Assembly: GCA_033439795.1 (NCBI GenBank)
Contig: JAUTDP010000011.1
Coordinates: 496,001-560,000, forward strand
Reading direction: 5' to 3'
Origin: Sordaria brevicollis
Taxonomy: Eukaryota > Ascomycota > Sordariomycetes > Sordariales > Sordariaceae
DNA: 64,000 nt
The notes below the pieces were generated by a model that was not told the origin of the DNA, searched no databases, and saw only the letters and a list, made by a program, of their open reading frames with translations. Numbering within the stretch: the stretch's first letter is position 1; each line of letters opens with the position of its first letter. Position numbers and translations under genes: made by a program. This document shows, one piece after another, positions 23,701 to 34,536 of the stretch.

Positions 23701-25070
23701 CTGGCAGACTAGGGGCGTGAAGCGGCGGACTACCGTATTCGACAACTTACACTTACAGCTACACGCATAGCACGCATCTTATCTAATGCAAGCTTCCGAC
23801 ATTGCGCCTGCGTATTGCTCGCGTCGAATGTCGTGTTGTATGTCCGTTAGTTTAGTACCTACAGTTGGCTCGGTGACTGACAGACAAGCAGAAAAGACAG
23901 CTGGAGAGTGCGCAAGGGCACTTGCATCACTTCCACCCCGGCCGGACATGAAGCTTGAATTCTTTTCTGTAAGTCCAGCTCTTTTCGTGTCAACATTGAA
24001 CGTTGGTCCCCTTGTTTCATATCCTCCCCAAAGAGGAAGCGAATCCAAGAGATTCAAGGGAGGCGAGGTGAGGTGATTAAGAGGCGTCTGCCGTCCCGCG
24101 GCTAAGCTACGATATCAAACTTTCCTTATCTTTCAACAGACGAGAAGACGGGAAGGGCTGCGCAGACCCGGCTCTGGCGGCGAAGGACCCTTCTTTTCTT
24201 ACCAGGACCCTGGCCCGCGAACTAGGAAGAAAGAAAGAAAAAGTTTAAATCTTTCACGATGTTTGTCTTGTCTTCCGAAGTACCTTGCCCGGGAGAGGCT
24301 CGGCATCGTGTCGAGAATTGAGGCCGTTGAAAGTTTCAACAAGGGGTTTCGGGCAAGGCTTCTGAGCCGGGCCTCAATGGCTTGGCTTGGCCTCTTGTTT
24401 TGTTACGCAATGAGAATCTGAAGACGAGGCGGACGAAGAGGAAAGAGGCCGGGAGGCCCAAAGCCACGATGAAGGCTTGAAGCGCGTCGTGGTCGTGGCC
24501 GTGGTCGTGGCCTCCTGCTCGCGTGTTCTGTGTAACTGGTGTAACAAACAACGAAGTACTGTCTGGTTCGTCTGCGTAACGTAAGGCGTCAAAGCTGGTC
24601 CCATTAAAGGTGTTTTAACATTTTCGCCTTCTTTTCGGTGACGATGATGAGTGAGCAGGCTGGTGTTGATGTTGGTTTACATCAAACAGACCACCAACGA
24701 AACGAACCTTGTTGAGGGATAGACATGCAACGTACATAGCCTGCCGAACGGCTTACCTTATCGCTTCCCGCTCTGCCCCAAGTATAGCCTACCTAGAGGT
24801 ATAGTACCGGGAAAGTACCAATCTGTCTCTTTCGCCTCCCGTTAATGTTGATTCATATTGACTACTCAACGAATAGAGTTCATGTGTCAAATTCTGCCAG
24901 CCTGGCATTGCCTTGTATGTATCAAGCCGGAAAGAGAACGGAATAGACCGGGCAAAAGTTCAAGCACCAAGCGAACAAGGTTCGGGTTGCCGTGTATGGT
25001 CGTCGCTCGAGTGGTTTGATAATCGGAAAAGTTTGAACTTTGGCAATGGAGAAAGCTTGGCGTCGCAATC
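20701..25070. other. Gene-free unique sequence, part 4
   Basis: There are only short, mutually overlapping frames without recognisable domains. Visible features are a GAGC run at about 22,957-22,975, GGTAG repeats at about 23,098-23,125, and a GTGGTCGTGGCC repeat near 24,488-24,513. A 16-bp sequence at 22,903-22,918 repeats exactly at 19,201-19,216. Confidence 0.5.
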
Positions 25071-25078
25071 TGGAACTT

Positions 25079-25370
25079 ATCCCTTTAGCTGTGCAATTGA
25101 ACCATTTTGTGCCAAGCACAGATCTCTAGTAGCCGATTGGCTAGAAAACCCCACAGTAACATCTGTGTCCATGTCGATACCTCGATTTTCCCAGCTTTTG
25201 CAGCGATTTTGACATTGCACTGAATGTGGAGTGTAGGTAAGAGGCGGGATAACAGAAGCGAGCCAATAAATTTCGATAAATTTCGCCTGGCAATACCTCT
25301 CAAAGTCACGAAGTACTGCAGGTAGAAAAAATCTTGGCACAAAATGGTTCAATTGCACAGCTAAAGGGAT
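25079..25370. repeat. Long inverted repeat: perfect 38-bp arms, 216-bp spacer
   Basis: The left arm 25,079-25,116 (starting ATCCCTTTAGCTGTG) and the right arm 25,333-25,370 are perfect reverse complements over 38 bp. TGGAACT flanks the structure directly on both sides (25,071-25,077 and 25,370-25,376), consistent with a 7-8-bp target duplication. The spacer is non-coding. It may be a small DNA transposon or a hairpin-RNA source; I cannot assign a superfamily. Confidence 0.75.
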
Positions 25371-25376
25371 GGAACT

Positions 25377-26902
25377 GCTGTCGCGCGCATGAGAAACACC
25401 AGATCCAGTGTGTTTTGCCTGGCGAGGGTGGAATGACATGACAGGTGGTTTGGGATGCCCGAGAAAATTGTTGGGAATTGGGGATGAGAAGGGGGACAGC
25501 AACGAAGCGATGGATCGTGAGAATGGGATGTTTGGTGTTGAATATTAAAGACACTGACGTAGGGTGATGCTAAAATTGATCCATGATGCGATTTTGAGAA
25601 AAATTGGAGAACGAGAGAACTGGAATTTTCAACTCGAAAAAAGCATCGACGTCAACCGCTCGATTTCTGACGCACGCTAGGACACTCACACCCTCGGGCT
25701 TTCCCTTTGCATTCGCGGGGTTGAAGGGTCGTCCGGAGGGGTCCGTCACCACTTTTTTTTTTCTTTGATGGTGGGTTGAACTTCAAGAGTCCAAACCACA
25801 CGATGGAGACGTCGGAGGTATCAAATGCGAGGGCGATCACAACGTAATCATGCCTCCACGAGGAGGAGAGGGAAGAGGAGAGGACCCCTCATTTCGAGTT
25901 TGATGGTTTCGAGTTTGCCAAGTTGTTGCCACTGTGCGAACATGTTGTCGCCAGCGAGATATTCTGGTGCCAGATCTTTTGCTCGAGTGCTCCATTTTCA
26001 GTTATCTGACCTCTTGATTTTGATGAGGTGTTTTGACATCTCGACTTTGTTGTCCGAGCAGTCTCCATATCCCCTCAGCGGAGATTGGGCCACGAATGTG
26101 TCGCACAATCAAGCTCACTTCTCTTGGCGCACATGTTGTCCATCTGGATGTTCATGATAGTTGAAAATGGAGACAGCTTTGGTGTTGAGCAAGAATTCGA
26201 GACATGTCCGTCAAGACATTTGCTCCTGCCTCAGATCATGATTTGAGTGGCCTGTCTCGACTCTCGATTGACAGCCGGCCATTGAAGACATGCAGAGGAA
26301 AAGGCTTGGCCACCAAGACCTCGTGCAACCATGTCCCAACTTGAACCAATCATTAGCCCCGCAGCAGGGGGTCGCGATAAGGAAAAGGCCAGAGGGGCTG
26401 CCCCACCTGGTTGGCCTTGGCAAGCGCATGCCATGACTGTCTTGACTGTCTCTTTGCCCGGAAAGCGCGACGTCAACCTGTGTGGGTGAGTGTGCCGTGT
26501 GCCTCCCCAGTCACTCCCCAGTCTCCCTGCACCAGAATGTCACCGGAATAGTTACGAATGGTTACCTGTGGTTACGGATGGTAACCCAAAGTGTCGGCAG
26601 CCTATGCACGCCGATGAAAAGAGAAATGAGAGAGACGCCGTTGGCCTCCGGTCTTGTCGTCGCCGTCGCCGTCGCCGGTTGACACGGCACTCGGTTGGCC
26701 ATCACCGAATCCGATCCTGCGCCTAGTTTCCGATGGTGAGCAAACTGGCGGCTGTAGCATTCATATAATAACAATGCTTCAATATTTTACGCGGGGCGTA
26801 CAAGGTATAAGACACAAAGCGGACAATTTCATGATTTCGTGCTGGGGAGCAACTCCAACCTGGAACCGCGTTAGGGTCTGTGCCTCTTTTCTTCTCTTTG
26901 AT
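25377..26902. other. Gene-free unique sequence, part 5
   Basis: No coding region was recognised up to the copia insertion. A (CGTCGC) run lies near 26,657-26,675. The right end carries the GAAAT target duplication of the element at 26,903-26,907. Confidence 0.5.
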
Positions 26903-26907
26903 GAAAT

Positions 26908-27101
26908 TGTCAGATTGTATAGGGGAATTGATTGATTCTGTATATCTGTGTGTAATTGTGGAGAATAGGATTCTGGAGCTCTGGTCGGGGGAGTTGGGGG
27001 TATCCCTTATTTGCCAAGACCTTCTAGGTGGCTGGCAGTGCTAACCAACTATATATTGGTCTATACTGTTTTGGCCCAGAATACTACTTTGGAATTTAAT
27101 A
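26908..27101 (-). repeat. LTR of copia copy A (3' LTR of the minus-strand element)
   Basis: It is 194 bp. The outer end reads TGTCAGATT; the inner end is RIP-altered from AATCTGACA to AATTTAATA. Most of the outer 180 bp is little mutated. Confidence 0.9.
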
Positions 27102-30100
27102 TACCCCTTTATTCGAAGACCGTCTCGATTACCCTTTTAGGGTCGAGAGTAAAGCTATTTATATATTTCCTATTCCCTTTAGTTAATTTACTATTATTTC
27201 CCCTACTATAATACCCAAATATTTATCCAAATCCTCTATTTCTAAAATCTTTTTATTATTATTTACTATAACCGGCCGTAGTAGTTTTATAGATATCCTT
27301 AATAATTCCCTAAACCTTTTATATTTTAATATTCTAAATACTTTCGTTAATTTATCCGCGGGTATCTCCTTTATTTCTAAATAATTAATTTTAAGGGTTT
27401 CCTTTTCGATAATTTCTTTTCGAAATTAATATCGATAAATATCGATATACTTTATTTTAATAATAAAGGTAGGAATTTCTTTAATGAGTACTCTAATAGT
27501 TTACTAGTTATTATATTTTATAGTAGGGATAAAGTCGTTAAATAATTTTATATTTAGAACTTTAATAAGTCGGTTAATAAATAATATTTCTTTAATAACC
27601 TTTTTAATAGCGTAAAACTTTATTTCTATTATTAACGTCGCGATAGCGGTCTATTTAGTAATACCTTAATAGATAAATCTATTATATAATTTAATTGTAA
27701 ATTTTTAGGAATTTTTACGGTCTATTTTATTATTAATAAACGAGGCGTTTAAAATTACTTCGAATTGGTTATTACTTTTATAATATAAATATTAATCTTT
27801 AATTGTACGAAGGTAATAAATAACCTTTTTATTAGTATTATAATATTTTAGATTAAGATTGTAATTAAATCGAATTAATCGATTAATTAAAAAAATTATA
27901 TTTAGTTGCGTATTAATAGCGGCGTATAGTATAGAATTTACGTTAATTTAATAGTTTTTAATTTTAATATAGTTAATTAGTTTATTGAAGGGTAATAATT
28001 CTTATTATTTTATTAATACTATAGTAAGTTTATAAATAAATTTTAATAATTTACTAATTTTTTTAATATAAATTTCTTAAAATAGTTAAATTTTTTTTAT
28101 TTTATAATTACGGATGATTTTAATACCTAGGAACTACTATAATTTTTTATTACCGGTTAATTAATATTTTAATTATAATAAATTAATATATTCTTTAATT
28201 TAATCTTCGTATTCCTTTAGGTAAATAAAGACGATATCGTTAATATAATATAATATAAATATTCTCTCCTTTTTTATAATATATAAATCTTTAAGAATAG
28301 TTTTAAATCTTATACCCTTAAACGTTCTGTTCAATTCCTTTTACTATAATAAAGGGGCTTATCGGAGGCTATAGAGCGCTTTTAATAATTTAAGAACCTT
28401 TCCTTTTATCCGATATCCTAATAGTATATATATATAAATTTCCTTATTAATTATAACGTTTATAAAGGCGTTTACTATATTTTATTAAATAAATTTTATA
28501 TTAAGACGAATTATTAATATAACGATAATTCGGAAGGACTTTCTTATTAAGGTAGAAGTATAGGTATTAACGCTTATTTTACGTTATTAATCTCTTCGGA
28601 TTATTAACCTAATTTTAATTTTATTTAAAGTATTATTTTTATTAAATTTATAAATATATATTTATATATAATTAAGGATTTATTTCCTTTTAATATAAAG
28701 GATATTTTAATCGATTTTAATTTAAATTCTTATATCCTTATAATTATTAAAGTAAATTCGTTCTACTTTATAAAACTTTTCGCTAAAAGGGTAATTTTCG
28801 AGGTCGTAATAGTTTTTTAATACCCCCGGGAAATTATAGTAATATAAATTATTTAATCTACCGTATTTAGTTAATAACCGTTATATTTCTACCTTTATAA
28901 CCGTTTTAATAATTATCTTTATTATTAATTATAATAATCTTCTTATTAAGAAGGTATTTTCTTATAATTTTAATTTTCGAAAATATTTATCGATTATTTA
29001 ATTTAATATAACGTCCGTATATAGGGCTACTACGTACGGAAAAGGGGTATTTAACGGCGTTGGGTATAAATTTATAATAAAATCGATAATTATTTTATTT
29101 AATTTTATAATTTCGTAGATATCCCCGGCTTTAATTTTTTAAGCGGTTTTTTATTAGGAATTTAGGGTTTCTTCTTCGAATATTATATTTAGAAGAGGTT
29201 CGACTTTAATATCTTTTAGGTAAGGATTCGCTAGTACCCCCTAATTTAAATCCTATTTATTTATTTTATTTAACTTTTTAACGAATTTTTTAATAATTAT
29301 TATTTTTAAAATTACTAAATTTTCTTTAATATTAATTTTATTAAAGGAAAATTTAATATATTCGTTAAATATTACATCGCGTATTTAAATAATTTATTTC
29401 GTAACGGGGTTCTATATATAATATATTAAAAAGGCGTTATATCCAATTAAATAGCCAATTTACGTTTTAAGGAAATACTTTTAGCGACGTTTCTCTTTTT
29501 TTTATACCGTATTAATTATAGAATATATTTTATACCTATATATTTAAAGGTAATTAATATTTAATCGCTATAATTTTTATTAATTATATTATTAAACGAT
29601 ATAAATATAAAAGCATTCGTATAAGGATTTTTAATTATAGAAGTATCGAAGTAACCGGTTTAGTAAATAAATTACTATATATATAATTTTTAGCTATAAA
29701 TCGATTGGAAATTTTGAACTATTCTTTATAATATTATATTATTATTTTACTATACCCCCTAAGCATTTTATTCTACTATTCTATTCTTAAATATTAGGAG
29801 TAAAAAGCTCGAATAATATACTTTTTATTCCGAATTTAATTAATATTTCTCTTCGGTTAAATTTATTATTATATTCGAAGGCTTTAACCTTAATATTGTA
29901 TCGATATATTAATATATTTATATAATTATATAAAATCGAGGTAATATTAATAGATATCCAGTTCGAAAGGTAATAATCCTATATATATTTAAATTATTAA
30001 TAGGTAATAAATATAAAATATCGGTATCCGTTAATACTTTTATCGAATTCGAGGAAATTTATTATAAAATATTATTTTAATTTATATTTACGGTTTCGAA

Positions 30101-32260
30101 GGATTCGTTATATTTAACATCGTATTTTTACTATAATATAAATATCGTATTCGATTATTAATATCCCTTTTAAGGGTATTATAGAAGGGAAATCGCTCGA
30201 AGGCTCTTCGGTCGAATTAGAGTTTATTACGATTATATTATCCGTATTCTTTTTCTTAATTAAAATACTTTATAATCGTACCCTATTAATATTTTATAAA
30301 TATTTGAATATTTAGGGATTAAAGTAACCGAATCGGTAATACTATATTTTAACGGTTTAAATCGACGGTTTTTTCGTATAGGAATTAATTTGGTATTACT
30401 ATATTATAAATTTTAATTTAGTAAATAATATAAATAAATATTCTAAGATCGTTTAATTAAGAATAATATTTAAAGAATAGAAGAATAACCCGTTAATTTT
30501 TTTTAAATAATTATTTGGAGGTTAATAATTTTAATAGAAATTTTACTTTTATAGTAGGAAAAAGGAAACGAAATTAGTAGTAAAGTTAGGGTAAAACGCG
30601 ACTTCTTTTAATCGTAATTTTAAATTACCTTTTTTATTTTTAATAACGATATTAACCTTTCTAAAACCTTAAATCTTAATATAGGAATTATTTACTTATA
30701 AGTAATTATTTAAATTAATATAACGAAAGTAATAGAAACGAATAATTTTATTAAATATATAGAGAGAATTCCCCGAGTTTAAAATAATTAAATTTTTGAG
30801 GGGATATTCTTTTCGCTTATTTCCGTTACTAATTTAGAAAATTGCTTTATATTCTTCTTTAAAGAGTTATATAAATTTAGACTTTACTATTTTAGTAGCC
30901 TTTTTTTTAATAATTTTAATTTTCTTAATTAAATTAGCGTCCTTTGCGATATTGGCTTTAATAATTCGTATAATAGAGGGATATAATTTAAAAACTTTAA
31001 ATTTAACGTTTAAATTTATATATTAATATTCTTTAAAAGAGTAAAATCCTTTTTCGTATACTTTATATATAGGGAATTCTTTACTTTTACCCTTTTTATT
31101 TCTCGAATTTTATTTTTTATACGTATTTTCGGAATTATCCGACGTTTATTTTTATTTACTTATATTACTTTTAAGTTTCTTATTTTTACTTTATTAATAA
31201 ATATCCTTATTATTAGCTTCTTAATAATTATTAATTTTATTATCGTTATTAATATAATAATAAATTTAACCGTTTACTTCGATAGTAAACGCTTTATAAT
31301 TATTTTTACCCGTAAGGGTTATAATATTATAGCGATTATCTATACCCTACCTTTTAAAATCTTCGTATACTTTTATATACTTTAAAATATTATTTTCCAT
31401 TTTATTATTAAATTTCTATATTATATTAGTATAATTAGGTCGGACGATTTTAATAATAGTATAGAAGTCGTTATATTAGGATATAGCGTTTATATATTCT
31501 TTAATTCCCTTAGTAATACCGTTATTTATAATTATAATTTAATTTTAGAATTAAATATTAAAATTAATCGGTTCCTTTCGAAGGATTACGATATTATCGG
31601 TATAAGCCTTATAAGTATTAACGAATTTATTAATAATATTATATCGGGTTTTTTATTTAAAAAAGTTATATTAAATTTAAATATCCTATTCTTCCTTTAT
31701 AACCGAACTTTAAAATTTATAATTAATTAAAAATTTTATTTAGGTTTTTACGGTTTTATCCCCAATTTCGAATTTTAATTAATCCTTCTTCTTATCGAGG
31801 TAAATAATTTTAATATTATAATAGAATTAAAAATTACTTAAATCTTCTTCAGTAGGGATTTTATCGATTAAAATATTATTTTAATAATAGTAAGGAATTT
31901 CGATAGTCTTTCTAACCTTATTTATTATAGTACGAAGGAAATTAGTTTTAAAAAGACGTAATTCTTTATTAATTATTTCGATACGGAGTTTAATAATTAA
32001 TTTAAGAGGGAAATTGCTAGGTTTAAAGTAGAGAGGTTCGCGGGGTATATCGATTTCGCTTAGGAATTAGGTTTTAATAATATTAAGATTATATTTAATT
32101 TATAATATCTCCTCCCAATAAACCTAATCGTCATTATCGGTAAAGAAAAGGTTATTATTAATTATTTTATTAATTTACTTTAAAAAAGACATTATAATAG
32201 TAATAATAGTATTATCGTTATTATCGGTATTAATAATAATAAATATATTAGATTATTAAT

Positions 32261-32454
32261 TATTAGATTATATAGGGGAATTGATTGATTCTATGTATTT
32301 GTGTATAATTGTAGAGAATAGGATTCTAGAATTCTAATCGGGGGAGCTGGGGGTATCCTTTATTTGCTAAGACCTTTTGGGTAGTTGGTAGTGCTAACTA
32401 GCTGTATACTGGTCTATACTATTTTAGCCCAGAATACCACCCTGGAATCTGACA
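32261..32454 (-). repeat. LTR of copia copy A (5' LTR of the minus-strand element)
   Basis: It is 194 bp. The inner end is RIP-altered (TATTAGATTATATAGG in place of TGTCAGATTGTATAGG). The outer end AATCTGACA is intact and abuts GAAAT. Confidence 0.9.
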
Positions 32455-32459
32455 GAAAT

Positions 32460-33620
32460 TTTATCAAGAAGTTTGTACATTTTGATATCTCCGCTCCAGC
32501 CGGCCTCAGACCATGTTCTGCTCCCTGCGCCTGGCAACAACGCCGCTCACTGGCTTGGTGCTTGGCCCAAAGCTTGAAGAATGTTTGTCCGTGGTGAACC
32601 AAAGGGGCAAAATAAAGCTTGCTCCTCGGAGAGCTCGGGCAGGCTTTCCATGGAGGTATATCCTCACATCATAAACGACGCCTATGTAGGTACTCGTAGC
32701 GCATCTTCTCTACTTTACTAATAGCTCCTAGCACGCTAAAAGTTCCGGCTAAGGTTGTTAGTGTTTTTGCGGGCGGTCTCCATACTGAGCCACGTAAGCA
32801 CTAATAGATTGTTATCGTACGGACGAAAACTGCACTTTTCACGCGCAAAAAATTGTTAGGCCTAGCCAAAAACTCTGTTCCTTTTGTTAGTGCTCCTACG
32901 CAGACGTTCTAGATAGGAGCACGCAGCCTATTTAGCCAAGGGAAGGGGAGGGGCCGCATGGTCCCTCTCCGAACCGGAGTGTACATCCAGGTCCGCGCAA
33001 CCTCCTCTAAAGTCCATTTTAGGTAATTTTCCGTGCCACCTTTAGCCACCGCACGGACAAAAAGTGACCTTTTGGAAATCCCTTCTACGAAACTCAGCGC
33101 CCCCAATACCCGGCTTTTTGCTCTATTCCGCTAAGTATCGGAATGAAATAAATAGAAATAAAGGTTGGGAATTTAAATGGGAATTCTATCTTTTAAATTG
33201 AGTGTGGTAGGTTTAGGAATAGAAGTGTTGAAGGATATTGTTATTATGGCATAGCAAATTGCCTAAAATGGACTTTGGAGGGCGTTGTGCGGACCTAGAT
33301 ACCGCCCTTTCTCCGAACACTAGTCTCAGGCAGAGTAGAAGACTGTACCTCTATATGTATGTAGTCTTGAAAGGTGTTAGCTGTAATATTGAAACGTCTG
33401 TCCGTATTTCGCCGTATTAGAAGTAGCAATTTGAGTACCTGCTTGTACCCTGTTAGTATCCGAATCTCTGCCAAGACATCCATGCTCTTTCGTGCTCCTT
33501 AGTCCAGATTCGTACTCTCTTTGTACCTCTAGCGCCAGACCCACCTCCGACGCCGCAGCGATGACTGGTTCTCGAAAGTACGATACCATACGGTATGGAT
33601 ACCTTGGCTCGTCTTTTACA
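32460..33620. other. Transposon-like remnant with degenerate inverted repeat
   Basis: No intact coding region. It holds a 52-bp imperfect inverted repeat (32,986-33,037 against 33,248-33,299, about 43 of 52 bases matching, most differences C/T or G/A) and a small hairpin at 32,890-32,922 (GTGCTCCTA and its complement around a 15-base loop). This suggests an old, mildly RIP-affected DNA element. Confidence 0.5.
32986..33299. repeat. Imperfect 52-bp inverted repeat
   Basis: The arms 32,986-33,037 and 33,248-33,299 share a central AAAGTCCATTTTAGG. About 43 of 52 positions match by eye after reverse complementing one arm. The spacer of 210 bp is AT-rich and non-coding. Confidence 0.65.
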
Positions 33621-34536
33621 ACGTGGAGGCCACACTAGCCGCCCGGCTAGCAGCGCGGGCCATACTCACTCCATACATGAATACGACGCTATCTTTCGAC
33701 GTCTTTCGTGCCTTTTTTTTGACTTTTGACTTTCCCACTCGTTTTCCACTTTGCAGCGGGACCGGGATCCATTTGCCTGACCCATCGGGGGCTCCACCCA
33801 TTCTTCAACCTCTGATCCCCCTTCTCGCAGTGGTGCAGTCCGGGTGTGTGGTGCAGTCACCGTCCATTCTGTCAATTGGCAACAAAGTTCCATTTTCCCT
33901 CCTGGACTCTCTCTCCAACTCGGTTCTGTCTCTTCTAGTACTAGACTACGACACCACCCCGACCACCCCCCCGACCGACTCGACCGACACCACTAACCAA
34001 CTCCCACTCTTTGCTCTCACCGCATACTCTTACAGTCGACAGCCCGACTCCACGACAGCCCACGACTGACTCCGTTCCTGTCGACGAGACGAGCGAGCCT
34101 TGCATTCCGCTATACTACTCCCGTCGATTTCACATCCGCTCCTTTTGCCGACCGACCGAAGCCAGCAGCAGCAGCAGCGTGGAGTAAGAAGAGAAAGACG
34201 ACGACGACACTAGCCTTGAGAGCATGGCCTTGTAATATTGTGGCTTGTTCACTCGATTGAATCCACCCCACGGCAACAACAGCCCAGTCACCCGCGACCG
34301 GTCCCAGTCAATCGGATCACCGACTCTTTCATTCTGTCCCTACCTACCATACCTCCTCCCTACATACTATACTATACATACCACGAACGAACGAAACTAG
34401 TCTGCTAGTCCCCTGGATCGATGCCTCAACCCACGAGGTAGTAACCGAATCTCCTTCCCACCGCTCGTCAGCATGAAGGCGACCCCCAGCTACTGCGATT
34501 CCCGACCTGGACCGATCCCTCATCACATCCGCAATC
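33621..34536 (+). promoter_or_regulatory. Promoter and long leader of the kinase gene, with upstream ATGs
   Basis: The stretch is C/T- and CGA-rich as in fungal leaders, with a CAG run at about 34,162-34,176. Two ATGs lie upstream of the kinase start. One, 34,421-34,441, opens a six-codon frame. The other, 34,473-34,700, opens a 75-codon frame that overlaps the kinase start in another phase. If both are in the mRNA they would lower kinase translation. Confidence 0.55.

Larger units (their letters stand above)
26908..32454 (-). mobile_element. Complete but RIP-inactivated Ty1/copia LTR retrotransposon, copy A
   Basis: The element is bounded by TGTCAGATT...AATCTGACA and flanked by the 5-bp duplication GAAAT (26,903-26,907 and 32,455-32,459). 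Its length is 5,547 bp with two 194-bp LTRs. The polyprotein ran on the minus strand: at 28,236-28,247 the reverse-transcriptase YVDD box survives as Y-I-N-D. The interior (27,102-32,260) is very AT-rich, nearly free of CA/TG, and full of stops. The family is copia, judged from the YVDDIV-type box and from the RNase H relic in the sister copy. The interior near the right LTR matches the sister element in reverse complement. Confidence 0.92.
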
